Assembly (NCBI RefSeq): GCF_003515075.1
Contig: NZ_QWLV01000001.1
Coordinates: 372,001 to 436,000 of the forward strand
Direction: 5' to 3'
Origin: Sphingomonas gilva
Lineage (GTDB): Bacteria > Pseudomonadota > Alphaproteobacteria > Sphingomonadales > Sphingomonadaceae
Length of the DNA: 64,000 nt
The notes beneath the pieces were generated by a model, which was not told the origin of the DNA, searched no databases, and worked only from the letters and a program-made list of their open reading frames with translations. Below, in pieces: positions 29,283 to 38,544 of this stretch; the first letter of the stretch is position 1, and the number at the start of each line of letters is the position of its first letter. Position numbers and translations under genes: made by a program.

Positions 29283-32147
29283 TCAGCGGCGCGAAACGGT
29301 GACCGGCGCGCCGGTATAGCCGACCGTCCGGTCCGCCTGCGCAGCGGGATCGAACCCGCCGCTGCTCGGCCCCACAAACCGCACGCGAAACTCGCGCGTC
29401 TCGGCCATGCCCTCATAGCGGCCCTCGCGCGCCCCGATGGTGAGCGTGCCGGCCTTGTCGTCCCAGCGCATCGGGATGCGGCTGGACGCGCCCTTGCGGA
29501 ACGCGCGGGTGACGCCGTCGTCCTCGTAGAGCGAGAAGCCGCCGTCCGCGCCGGTATAGACGTGGATGGTGATCGGCGCGTCCGGCTTCTGATCGACATA
29601 TTGCATCACCGGCCCGACCGGCACGATCGAGCCCGCGCGGACGAACAGCGGCATCCGTTCGTAGGGCGCGCTGGCGGTGATCTCCCGTCCGCCCTTGTGC
29701 AGCCCCCCCGCATTGAAATCGTACCAGGACGCGCCGGCGGGCAGATAGACCTTGCGCGAGCGCGCCTTGAACGCGGTGACCGGGGCCACGAGCAAGGCGG
29801 GGCCGAACATATATTGATCGGCGATGTCCCAGGTTTTGGGGTCGGCCTCGAAATCCATCACCAGCCCGCGCATCATCGTGCCGTCCTTGTGGTGGGTGTC
29901 GGCGGCGACGGTGTAGATGTAGGGCATCAGCCGGTAGCGCAGCTCGTCATACCAGATCATCGACCTGCGCATCGCCGAGCCTTCGGGCGCGATCTCGAAA
30001 ATCTCGCGCCTGGGCGCCTCGCCATGGCTGCGGAACAAGGGCGAGAAGGCGCCGAACTGGAACCAGCGCAGGTTGAGCTCGCGCCATTCGTCGAGATGCG
30101 CCGGATCCTGGCGGGTGTAGCGGTCCTCCAGCGCGAAGCCGCCGATATCGTGGGTCCAGTTGGGGATGCCCGACATCGAGATGTTGATGCCCGCCGAGAT
30201 CTGCTCCCTGAAATCGTCCCAGCGCGAGGCGACGTCGCCCGACCACAAGGCCGACCCGCAGCGCTGGATGCCGCCATAGCCCGAACGGGTGAGGATGAAC
30301 GGCCGCACCTCGGGCTTGTGGTCGAGGATGCCTTCATGCACGCCGCAGGCATGGACCAGCGGATAGCTGTTGAACAGCAGCGCCGCCGGCCCTTGCGCGG
30401 TCGGCCCCATCACCGCCTTGCGCTCCTCGATCGAGAGGTTGGAATGCATGTCTGGCTCGGTCGCGTCCATCCACCATGCGTCGACGCCCAGCACCGCCAG
30501 CCGGTCGCGCATCTGGCGCCAATAGATCTCGCGCGCTTCCTCCGCATAGGGATCGTAGAAGGTGTTGAGATAGCCGGGACCGACCCAGTCCTTGTTTCCC
30601 GCCGCGATATTGCCCTTGTAGACGTGGCCTTGCGCCTCAAGCTCTTTGTAGGTGTCGGTGGTCGGATAGAATTTGGGCCAGACCGAGATCATGAAGCGCG
30701 TATTGAGGCGGTGGACCTCGTCGATCATTCCCTTTGGATCGGGGAAACGCGCGGGGTCGAAGCGATGGCTGCCCCAATCGTCCTCGCGCCAGTAGAACCA
30801 GTCCTGCACGATATTGTCGAGCGGGATGCTGAGGCGGCGATATTCGCGGACGACGCCGAGGAGCTGCTCCTGCTTCTCGTAGCGCTGACGGCTCTGCCAG
30901 AAGCCATATGCCCATTTGGGCATCATCGACGCCTTGCCGGTGAGCGTGCGATAGCCGGAGATCACCCCGTCCATGTCCTCGCCCGCGACGACATAATAGT
31001 CGACCGCGCGCGCGGCTTCGGAGGTCATCCATAGCGAATTGCGGTCGGCCGGCGCCAGCGGATCGTTGTGGAACAGGCCGATATAGCCGGCGTTCGGCTC
31101 CCATTCGATGCGGAGGTCGACCGGCTTGCCGGCGGCCATCTTGAGCTCGAAATCGTGATACCAGGGGTTCCAGTTCTGCCGCCAGCGGTCGAGCACCAGC
31201 TTGCCGTCGGCATAGAGCTTGAAATAGCTCGATGCGTAGAGCTGGAACTTGTGCGTGCCGGTGACGTCGGGCGTGACGCTGCCGCGCCAGACCACCCGCT
31301 CCTTGCCGGTCGAGTTGCCAGCGGTGTTCTGGCCGCCGGTGGCCGCGACGGTGCCAGCCTTCGCCTCTGCCGGGTAGTTCTTCTGATCGCGGATATATTG
31401 ATAGTTGATCTTCGGTTCGTTGCGCCGGACGATGAGCCTGTCGCCCAGATAATATTCGGCGGTGAAGCCCGGCTCGCCGTTCGAGCCGACCACCTTCAGC
31501 TTGTCCTCGCCGACAAATGTGTAGGGATCGGGATCGCCGAAGCGGGTGATCGCGTAATTGTCCCAGAGGAGGCCGTAGTTCCTCGTCGAAACGACGAAGG
31601 GGACGGCGATGTCCATATTGTGCTGGGCGAGTTCCACATCGTCGCCCCGATAGTTCATCACCCCCTGCTGGTGCTGGCCGAGGCCGTAAAAGCCCTCGGT
31701 CGTGCCGCGGTTGAACTGCTGGCTGATGCCGTGGAACGGCTTGCCGTCGGCGGTCACGTCCCAGAACTGCGCCGGCCGCGCCTGCTGGAGCAGCACCTGG
31801 CCGGCAGCATCGCGCACGGTGACGAAGCCGTCCGCCAGCCGGATCTCGGCCGAGCCGCGCGCGGTGGTGAGGGTGACGCTGTCCTCGTCCTGGGCGATCT
31901 GGAAATCGCCCCCGGGCTCGGCGATCACCATCAGGCTGTCGGGCAGGTCGATCCTCGTTTCCGGCGTCGCAGTCACGCGGAACAGGCCGTCGCCATAGAC
32001 GAGCACACGCACGCGCTTGGCCTGGCCGGTATCGGGGGTGACGACGACGCCGCCCTTGACGCGGTCGACCTCGGCGGCGTTCGCGGTTGCGCTTGCCATC
32101 AGCAGCGCGAGGAGAGCGCACGCGGTTCGCTGATTGATGCCCCTCAC
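29283..32147 (-). CDS. GH31 alpha-xylosidase with PA14 insert
   Basis: A 954-aa GH31 enzyme. Nucleophile is D561 in WWMDATEPDMHS and acid/base D638 in LWSGDVAS. A PA14-like domain (about residues 226-368, with FKLYADGKLVLDRWRQNW) interrupts the N-terminal beta-sandwich, the same architecture as Cellvibrio japonicus Xyl31A, a xyloglucan-oligosaccharide alpha-xylosidase. A Sec signal (to ATANA) places it in the periplasm. GTG start with GGAGAG upstream; 12 bp after the GH35 stop. Alpha-glucosidase activity cannot be excluded, but GH35 and fucosidase neighbours point to xyloglucan side-chain removal. Confidence 0.9.
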   Translation of the reverse strand: MRGINQRTACALLALLMASATANAAEVDRVKGGVVVTPDTGQAKRVRVLVYGDGLFRVTATPETRIDLPDSLMVIAEPGGDFQIAQDEDSVTLTTARGSAEIRLADGFVTVRDAAGQVLLQQARPAQFWDVTADGKPFHGISQQFNRGTTEGFYGLGQHQQGVMNYRGDDVELAQHNMDIAVPFVVSTRNYGLLWDNYAITRFGDPDPYTFVGEDKLKVVGSNGEPGFTAEYYLGDRLIVRRNEPKINYQYIRDQKNYPAEAKAGTVAATGGQNTAGNSTGKERVVWRGSVTPDVTGTHKFQLYASSYFKLYADGKLVLDRWRQNWNPWYHDFELKMAAGKPVDLRIEWEPNAGYIGLFHNDPLAPADRNSLWMTSEAARAVDYYVVAGEDMDGVISGYRTLTGKASMMPKWAYGFWQSRQRYEKQEQLLGVVREYRRLSIPLDNIVQDWFYWREDDWGSHRFDPARFPDPKGMIDEVHRLNTRFMISVWPKFYPTTDTYKELEAQGHVYKGNIAAGNKDWVGPGYLNTFYDPYAEEAREIYWRQMRDRLAVLGVDAWWMDATEPDMHSNLSIEERKAVMGPTAQGPAALLFNSYPLVHACGVHEGILDHKPEVRPFILTRSGYGGIQRCGSALWSGDVASRWDDFREQISAGINISMSGIPNWTHDIGGFALEDRYTRQDPAHLDEWRELNLRWFQFGAFSPLFRSHGEAPRREIFEIAPEGSAMRRSMIWYDELRYRLMPYIYTVAADTHHKDGTMMRGLVMDFEADPKTWDIADQYMFGPALLVAPVTAFKARSRKVYLPAGASWYDFNAGGLHKGGREITASAPYERMPLFVRAGSIVPVGPVMQYVDQKPDAPITIHVYTGADGGFSLYEDDGVTRAFRKGASSRIPMRWDDKAGTLTIGAREGRYEGMAETREFRVRFVGPSSGGFDPAAQADRTVGYTGAPVTVSRR

Positions 32148-32159
32148 CCTAGTCTCTCC

Positions 32160-33824
32160 TCATTTGGCGGCTTCGCCGACCGTCGTCACGGCATTGCCCC
32201 GATAGCTGCCGAGCTTGACGCGCAGCACCTGCGGCAGATCGGTGAAGTTGAGCCCGTAATCGGTCTGATCGCCGTTCCAGACGCGTTCGAACACCCATTC
32301 GCCGCCCTTGTAATGGCCTTCCTCGACGCGAACGAGAAGCGAGCTCTCGCCCGGCGCCGGATCGGCCAGCGCGAACGACACGCGCGCGTGGTTGCCGGTC
32401 ACCAGGAACTCGTCGGGGCCGAGCTGGGCCACCAGCGTGCCGCCTATGGGCTCGTCGGCAAAATCGGGCTTGGGCGTGCCCGGCGGATACCATTCGGTCT
32501 GCCCGAACTGCCATTCGCCATAGCTGACGCGGATGCGCCAGCGGCCGAGCCTGCCGGCCTGCGCCGCGCCGTCGTCGGGCTTGGACGCCCCCCAGACCGG
32601 CTTCTCGAATGCGAGCTTCGCCCATTCGCGCGCCATCGGGGCCATGATCCGGTAGTTCTGGATGAAGGGCTCCAGCACCTCGTCGGTGACCCGCTTGGCG
32701 CCGAGCGGATAATTGCCATAGCCGGTGGCATCCATGCCGAAGGGGCAGAAGCCGATGCCGCCGCGCCCGAGCACCGACCAAATGTAGCGGGCATAGGCGA
32801 TGTCGTTGCCCGTCTCCGCGACGAACAGCGGATTGTCGGGGCGCGCATAGCGATCGAGATGCGCCTCGTAGAGCTTGCTCTCGCGCGTGTAGATATCGGG
32901 CGAGAGGAAGTCGATCGAGGGCGCCGCGGCCTGCCACACCTCCATCACGTTCCAGGTCGGCCCGCCGCTGGCATAGGTCGAGGGGTCCTGGTGCTTGATG
33001 GGATCACGCAGCGCGGCGTTGACGTACATCGGCAGCGGCTTCACCGCCTTGCCGGCCTTGGCGATCTCCTCGATGTACGACGCGATCGACCAGGCGTGGA
33101 AATATTCGTCGGCATCCTTGCCGAACACCTTGACCCAGCTTCCCGGCTGCTTGTTCATGCGGCGGCGCAGCGCCTCGGGCACCGGTCCATCGAACAGTTC
33201 CTGCGCGACGGGCGAATAGTCGCGGACGCTGCCATAGGTGCCGACCTCGTTTTCCGGCTGGATCATGATGACCGTGTTCTGCGGATCGACCTTCTTGAGA
33301 TGCGTCATCAGCGCGACGAACGCCTTCTTGTCGGCCTCCAGCGTCGCGCGGTGATGCGGGCTGAGCGCGTAGCTGGTCTTGCCGTCCCTGGTGGTCAGGC
33401 GCGGGAAGCGTTCATTGTCGGTCTTGACCCAGGCGGGCGCGTAGTTGGGCGCGGTGTTCTTCCAGGTGGCGAACCAGAGGAGCACGAGGCGCTTGTCGTT
33501 CGCCCGCGCCTGTTCGATCAGCGTGTCGACGAAGGAGAAGTCGAACCGCCCCTCTTGCGGCTCGATCTGTTCCCAGGCGATCGGCACCTGCACGGTGTTG
33601 GCCTGGAGCTTGTTCACCACCGGCCAGACCTTGGGCAATGCCGAAGGATAGTTGCTGCTGTTGTTCACCTGCGCGCACAGCGCCAGCCAGGGCGCGCCGT
33701 CGACCATCAGCGCATGCTTGCCGCCCCGGCTGACGATCTGCGGAACCGGATCGGCGGCGGCCGCGCCGTTCGCCGGGAGCATCGTGGCGAGCGATGCGAC
33801 GAGGAGTCCCTGGACCAGCTTCAT
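32160..33824 (-). CDS. GH35 beta-galactosidase (Bgl35A-like)
   Basis: A 554-aa exo-beta-galactosidase. Acid/base E193 lies in IQPENEVGTYG and nucleophile E337 in FVAETGND. The region after about residue 400 matches the extra beta domain of Cellvibrio Bgl35A, the enzyme that removes galactose from xyloglucan oligosaccharides before alpha-xylosidase acts. Sec signal to GAAAA. The gene follows the receptor with a terminator-like hairpin in between and is coupled to GH31. Confidence 0.9.
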   Translation of the reverse strand: MKLVQGLLVASLATMLPANGAAAADPVPQIVSRGGKHALMVDGAPWLALCAQVNNSSNYPSALPKVWPVVNKLQANTVQVPIAWEQIEPQEGRFDFSFVDTLIEQARANDKRLVLLWFATWKNTAPNYAPAWVKTDNERFPRLTTRDGKTSYALSPHHRATLEADKKAFVALMTHLKKVDPQNTVIMIQPENEVGTYGSVRDYSPVAQELFDGPVPEALRRRMNKQPGSWVKVFGKDADEYFHAWSIASYIEEIAKAGKAVKPLPMYVNAALRDPIKHQDPSTYASGGPTWNVMEVWQAAAPSIDFLSPDIYTRESKLYEAHLDRYARPDNPLFVAETGNDIAYARYIWSVLGRGGIGFCPFGMDATGYGNYPLGAKRVTDEVLEPFIQNYRIMAPMAREWAKLAFEKPVWGASKPDDGAAQAGRLGRWRIRVSYGEWQFGQTEWYPPGTPKPDFADEPIGGTLVAQLGPDEFLVTGNHARVSFALADPAPGESSLLVRVEEGHYKGGEWVFERVWNGDQTDYGLNFTDLPQVLRVKLGSYRGNAVTTVGEAAK

Positions 33825-33839
33825 CCGGCATCTCGGTTC

Positions 33840-33870
33840 AAAAAAATGGGACGCGCGCGGGGCGCGTCCC
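33840..33870 (-). terminator. Intrinsic terminator/attenuator behind the second receptor
   Basis: On the minus strand, GGGACGCGC / GCGCGTCCC forms a 9-bp GC stem with a 5-nt loop, followed by A and seven T. It lies 31 bp after the receptor stop and just before GH35. It would lower GH35/GH31 transcription relative to the receptor. A related hairpin stands in the same place behind the third receptor. Confidence 0.8.
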
Positions 33871-33901
33871 GAGGGGAATGAGGCGCGGCAGGCGGGACCG
33901 C

Positions 33902-36811
33902 TCAGAAGCGCACCCGCGCCCGGATGGAGAAACGCCGGTCGTTGATCTGGTAGTCGCGCGGCCGGTTGTCGAAGATCTGATAAGTCTTGAACGCGGTATC
34001 GAGGATGTTCTGCGCGTCGAGCGTGAGCGCCAGATGCTCGTTGACGTCGTAGCTCACCGAGGCATCCAGCACCCCGAAGGATTTCCCGAAGATCGGCAGG
34101 TTCTGCGTGCCGGTGTTGGCGGTGCCCTGCAGATAGTCGCCGCGCCAGTTGTAGGCGACGCGGAGATTGAGCCCGCCCTTGGCGTAGAGGCCGATGAGAT
34201 TGAAGCTGTGCTTCGACAGGTTGTTCAGCGGCACCGAGATCTGGGTGACGCTGTTGATGTCGCCGGCCGCCGTCTGGCCGGCGTCGCTGTCGGCCAGCGT
34301 GTAGTTCGCCTGGAGGCCGAGCCCGTCGAACGGCGCGGGCAAGAAGGTCGCGAAGGCCTGGCCCCCGACCTCGAAGCCGCGGACATACCCTTCCGATTCG
34401 TTGAGCCAGCGCTGGACGTTGAACTGAACCGTCCCGACCCCGGCGATGTCCTGGCGGAACGGCGCCGTCGGGCGCTGGACGATCAGGTTCTTGAGATCCT
34501 TGTAGAAGCCGGTGACATAGACATAGCCCACATCGTCGAAATACCATTCCAACGCCGCGTCGAAGCTGGTGGCTTCCTCCGGCAGGAGATTGGGATCGCC
34601 GAGCGCCGTGCCGGTGCCGACATAGGGATTGGTCGCGGCGTCGTAGGGCAGGTTGGGATCGACCCTGTTGGGCAACAGGCTGCTGCCATCGGCATAGCTG
34701 ACGCTAAGGTTGAACTGGGGATTGAGCTGGGTGAAGCTGGGCCGCGCGAAATTCTTCGACGCCGCGGCGCGGAAGACGAGCTCATCGGTGAGGAAGACGC
34801 GGAGGTTGGCGCTCGGAAGATATTTGGTGTACTCGCGCCCGCCGCTGAAAGCCTCGTCCTCGGTGACGTTGGTGCCCGGCGCGGCGCTCGGGTCCCGATA
34901 GGTGAGGACCCGGCGCCCGACGGCGCTGCTTTCCGTGCGGACGGCGCGGACGCCGACGTCGCCATCGAAGCGCATCGCACCCAGATCGCCCTGGAAACCG
35001 ACGCGGATATAGGCCGCATAGGTCTGCTCGTCGATCGTGCCCAAGAACGCGTCCGGCGCATCGAACGCCCGGAACGAGATGTCCTGCCCGCTGATCTGGC
35101 GAACCGCCGCGAACGCCGCATTCGGATCGCGGACCAGCGCGTCGGAGAACTGCCAGACCGGCCCGAACACCGTGTCGCGAGCGGCGCCGCGCAGCAGATC
35201 GGGCTGGAAACGGTTGGGCTCGGCATATTGCGGATATTCGGACAGCAGATAGCAGCTCGCATCGGACGACCAGTTCGCGCAGGTCGAGCCTATCGCCGTC
35301 CAGGTGCCGTAGGTCGTGTTGCGGTTGATCGCGCTCTGATCGGTGTAGCGCGCGCCGACGCGGATATCGCGCAGGAAGCCCTCGTCGAAATCCCAGCTCA
35401 GATCGGCGCGCAGCGCGTCCGATTTGGCGTCGTTGCGCTCGGCGTAGGGCAGGATGGCCGTCATGCCGTAATTGGCGCTGTTCGCGTAATAGCCCGGCGT
35501 GGTCGCCTGGAAGACCGGCACGTCGCCGTTGATGTCGAAGAAGAAGTCGTAATCCTGGCCGAAGCCGGCGACGCTGGTGCGGGGGTTGAGCGGGCTGGCG
35601 GTCAGGTTCATCGTCGTCTGCTCGACATCGGAGTCGATGTGCTGATAGTCGACGACCAGCTTGACGTTGTCGGTGAGGTCCCACCGCACGCCGCCTGAGT
35701 ATTCGGCCGTGCTGGTGTCGCGCAGGGTCCCGAAATTGACGGAGTCCGCCCCCGGATTGTCGAGATAGCCGGTGCGGACGATGCCGTCGTCGTCCACGGT
35801 GAACGTCCGGTCCGGCGACGGACCCACGTCAGAGCCATAGGCGAAGAAGGAAACGCCGGCTTCGTTGAACGTGTAATCGGCGCGGAAATATTGCGCGTAG
35901 ATCTCGACGTCGGGCGTCGGCCGCCATTGCAGCGCGACGGCGCCGCTCAACCGCTCTCGGTCGCCATAAGCGACCGAGAAGCCGCCGCCGTGCGGCAGCA
36001 GCACCGTCTCGCTCTCATGGCCCGGCACGGGCGTTTGCACGCCCGGCGCGGCCGGGCCGTGCTGATAGAAGGGCTCGACCACGACCTTGTCCTCACGGAA
36101 GGAGGTGGTCTGCCAGCCGATATTGGCGAGCAGGCCGATCTCGCCGATGCCGGTCTCCCAACGATTGCTGTAAAGTCCCGAGAGCTGTTGCCCGCTCTTG
36201 CCGATCAGGTCGTAATAGGTGACGCCGCCGGTCGCCGCGATCAGCTCGCCCGCCGCGTCGAACGGCTGGCGCGTGCGCATGTTGACGGTCCCAGAAAGGC
36301 CGCCCTCGATCATGTTCGCGGCCGGGTTCTTGTAGACGTCGACGCCGGCGAGCAGCTCCGACCCCACTTCCTCCCAGGAAAGGCCGCGGCCGCCGCTCGC
36401 CTGAAAGATGTCGCGGCCGTTCAGCTCGGTGCGCACCTGGGTCAGGCCGCGGACGGCGATGGCGTTGCCTTCGCCGCGGTTGCGCGTGATCTGCACGCCG
36501 GACACGCGCTGCAGCGCCTCGGCGACGTTGACGTCGGGCAGCCGGCCGATGTCCTGCGCGGTGATCGAATCGACGAACTGGTCGGCGTTGCGCTTGATCT
36601 CCTGCGAGGATCGCAGGCTCTCGCGCAGGCCCGTGACAACGATGTCAGGCTCGGTCGAAGCGTCGCCCTGCTCATCTTCGACCGGGGTCTGCGCCTGATC
36701 GGGCGCATCCTGCGCCAGCGCCGGGAAAGAGAAGCCAAGCCCCAGCAGGGCGATCGCCAGCGTCGACGCACCTCCACGCAGCCACGCAGCACGCTTGGTC
36801 GAATCTTTCAT
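33902..36811 (-). CDS. TonB-dependent outer-membrane receptor (xyloglucan locus)
   Basis: A 969-aa receptor for uptake of oligosaccharides across the outer membrane. It has a signal peptide (to PALAQ), a TonB-box-like PDIVVTGLRESL, a plug (SITAQDIGRLPDVNVAEALQ, VSGVQITRNRGEG, IAVRGLTQVRTELNGRD) and a beta-barrel ending FSIRARVRF. No STN domain. One closely spaced Cys pair (GSTCANWSSDASCYLL) probably forms a loop disulfide. First gene of the receptor-GH35-GH31-IclR unit and divergent from the halogenase/fucose operon. Substrate inferred as xyloglucan oligosaccharides. Confidence 0.95.
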   Translation of the reverse strand: MKDSTKRAAWLRGGASTLAIALLGLGFSFPALAQDAPDQAQTPVEDEQGDASTEPDIVVTGLRESLRSSQEIKRNADQFVDSITAQDIGRLPDVNVAEALQRVSGVQITRNRGEGNAIAVRGLTQVRTELNGRDIFQASGGRGLSWEEVGSELLAGVDVYKNPAANMIEGGLSGTVNMRTRQPFDAAGELIAATGGVTYYDLIGKSGQQLSGLYSNRWETGIGEIGLLANIGWQTTSFREDKVVVEPFYQHGPAAPGVQTPVPGHESETVLLPHGGGFSVAYGDRERLSGAVALQWRPTPDVEIYAQYFRADYTFNEAGVSFFAYGSDVGPSPDRTFTVDDDGIVRTGYLDNPGADSVNFGTLRDTSTAEYSGGVRWDLTDNVKLVVDYQHIDSDVEQTTMNLTASPLNPRTSVAGFGQDYDFFFDINGDVPVFQATTPGYYANSANYGMTAILPYAERNDAKSDALRADLSWDFDEGFLRDIRVGARYTDQSAINRNTTYGTWTAIGSTCANWSSDASCYLLSEYPQYAEPNRFQPDLLRGAARDTVFGPVWQFSDALVRDPNAAFAAVRQISGQDISFRAFDAPDAFLGTIDEQTYAAYIRVGFQGDLGAMRFDGDVGVRAVRTESSAVGRRVLTYRDPSAAPGTNVTEDEAFSGGREYTKYLPSANLRVFLTDELVFRAAASKNFARPSFTQLNPQFNLSVSYADGSSLLPNRVDPNLPYDAATNPYVGTGTALGDPNLLPEEATSFDAALEWYFDDVGYVYVTGFYKDLKNLIVQRPTAPFRQDIAGVGTVQFNVQRWLNESEGYVRGFEVGGQAFATFLPAPFDGLGLQANYTLADSDAGQTAAGDINSVTQISVPLNNLSKHSFNLIGLYAKGGLNLRVAYNWRGDYLQGTANTGTQNLPIFGKSFGVLDASVSYDVNEHLALTLDAQNILDTAFKTYQIFDNRPRDYQINDRRFSIRARVRF

Positions 36812-36887
36812 GCCCTTCTCCCCTTGCGGCTCGTGGGCCGCTCTCCCCCTTTGCCGTTTCGGTCGGCGCAGGCTTATTGTCGTTTTT

Positions 36888-36933
36888 TGTATGACTATAC
36901 ACTTTTATATGCAAGAGAGACTTTCATATGCAA
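36888..36933. promoter_or_regulatory. Palindrome and direct repeats between receptor and fucose operon
   Basis: Within the divergent region 36812-37004: a pseudo-palindrome TGTATGACTATACA (36888-36901) followed by two direct repeats ACTTTTATATGCAA (36901-36914) and ACTTTCATATGCAA (36920-36933), with a 19-bp period. This A/T-rich cluster stands out from the GC-rich surroundings and is the likely control region for both directions. The cognate regulator is probably the IclR protein at 28.4-29.2 kb, but this is only inference. Confidence 0.5.
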
Positions 36934-37004
36934 TATTGTTTTGACGCTTTCCGTTAGAAGAGGGCGTCAAGCACAAGCCAGATCGTTGATTCTCGGGGGA
37001 GAGG

Positions 37005-38531
37005 ATGAAGCCAGCGCCAATCAGGCGGGTCGTGATCGTCGGCGGGGGAACCGCGGGCTGGATGGCCGCAGCCGTGCTGTCCAGGGGCTTTGCCGCCGAG
37101 CGGCTGGCCATCACCCTCATCGAATCGCCCGAGATCGGCACGGTGGGCGTGGGCGAGGCGACCATCCCGCCGATCCTGACGCTCAACCGCCTGCTCGGCA
37201 TCGACGAGGACGCGATGATCGCGGCGACGAGCGGCACGTTCAAGCTGGGCATCGAGTTCCGCGACTGGGGGGCGATCGGCGACCGCTACTTCCATCCGTT
37301 CGGCAGCTTCGGCGCGGACCTGAACGGGGTCGCCTTCCACCAGCACTGGCTTAATCTGCGCGACGGCGCGCTCGACGACTATTCGCTCAACGCGCAGGCC
37401 GCGAAGGCGGGCCGCTTCATTCGCCCGGTGGACGATCCCGGCCACGTCCATTCGCGCATGTCCTACGCGCTGCATTTCGATGCGGTGCGTTACGCCGCTT
37501 TCCTGCGCGACCAGGCGGCGGCGCGCGGCGTCATCCACCTGCCCCGCAAGGTGGTCGAGGTCCGGCAGGATGCGCGTGGGCATGTCGCGGCGGTGCGGCT
37601 CGATGACGGCGCGGAGGTCGCGGGCGATCTCTTCATCGATTGCTCCGGCTTTCGCGGCCTCCTGATCGAACAGACGCTGGCCACCGGCTATGAGGACTGG
37701 TCGCACTGGCTGCCGATGGACCGGGCCGTCGCGGTGCCGACCGAACGTATCGCGCCGCCCGTGCCCTATACCCGCTCCACCGCGCGCGAGGCCGGCTGGC
37801 ATTGGCGGATTCCGCTGCAGCACCGCACCGGCAACGGTCATGTCTATTGCAGCCGCCACATCAGCGACGACGAGGCGGCGGCCGACCTGATGGGCGCGCT
37901 CGACGCGCCGGCCGCCGGCGAGCCGCGGCTGCTGCGCTTCGTCACCGGCCGGAGGAAGAAGGCGTGGAACGCCAATGTCGTCGCGCTCGGCCTCGCGTCA
38001 GGTTTTGTCGAGCCGCTCGAATCGACCAGCATCCACCTGATCCAGCAAGGGGTGGTGACGCTGATGTCGCTGTTCCCCGATACCGGCTTCGCCCAGGCGG
38101 ACATCGACCAGTATAACCGGCTGATGCAGGCCGAGGCCGAGGCGGTCCGCGACTTCGTCATCATGCACTATCACCTGACGCGGCGCGACGATTCCCCGCT
38201 GTGGAACGAGGTGCGCACGATGGAGGTGCCCGACACGCTCAAGGCGCGCATGGCGCTGTTCCGGAGCCGGGGGCGGTTGTTCCTCGAATCGAGCGAGCTG
38301 TTCCGCGAGCCGAGCTGGGTCGCGGTGATGCTCGGCCAGGGCCTGTGGCCCGACGCGGTCGATCCGGTTGCGGGCGCGATGGACGAGGCCGAGATCCGCG
38401 CCAAGCTGGAGCGGATGCGCGCGGTGATCGCGCGCGGCGTGCAGGCGATGCCGATGCATGACGACTTCATCAGCCGGCACTGCGCGCACGCGCCGGAGCG
38501 CACCGGCGCCGCGCTGGCGGCGACGGGCTGA
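37005..38531 (+). CDS. Tryptophan-halogenase-like flavoprotein
   Basis: A 508-aa FAD protein of the tryptophan halogenase family (PrnA fold). FAD-site VGGGTAGW (12-19), the catalytic Lys in TFKLGIEF (K80, equivalent to PrnA K79), the WxWxIP motif in GWHWRIPLQHRTGNG and the Glu of FVEPLESTSIHLIQ (PrnA E346) are all present, so halogenation chemistry is possible. No signal peptide; cytoplasmic. It is the first gene of an operon for L-fucose catabolism and divergent from a TonB receptor. Such proteins repeatedly sit beside receptors in Caulobacter, Xanthomonas and sphingomonads; their substrate there is not established. GGGGGAGAGG precedes the ATG. Confidence 0.88.
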   Translation: MKPAPIRRVVIVGGGTAGWMAAAVLSRGFAAERLAITLIESPEIGTVGVGEATIPPILTLNRLLGIDEDAMIAATSGTFKLGIEFRDWGAIGDRYFHPFGSFGADLNGVAFHQHWLNLRDGALDDYSLNAQAAKAGRFIRPVDDPGHVHSRMSYALHFDAVRYAAFLRDQAAARGVIHLPRKVVEVRQDARGHVAAVRLDDGAEVAGDLFIDCSGFRGLLIEQTLATGYEDWSHWLPMDRAVAVPTERIAPPVPYTRSTAREAGWHWRIPLQHRTGNGHVYCSRHISDDEAAADLMGALDAPAAGEPRLLRFVTGRRKKAWNANVVALGLASGFVEPLESTSIHLIQQGVVTLMSLFPDTGFAQADIDQYNRLMQAEAEAVRDFVIMHYHLTRRDDSPLWNEVRTMEVPDTLKARMALFRSRGRLFLESSELFREPSWVAVMLGQGLWPDAVDPVAGAMDEAEIRAKLERMRAVIARGVQAMPMHDDFISRHCAHAPERTGAALAATG

Positions 38532-38544
38532 GCGAGGCCGCCCG

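Noticed and set aside
31068..33881. A 937-codon open frame on the plus strand
   Set aside because: It lies antisense to GH31 and GH35, has no family motifs, and is Arg/Asp/His-rich as expected for the reverse complement of GC-rich genes. The same applies to long plus-strand frames opposite GH127 (5318-7252) and the third receptor (54711-56612).
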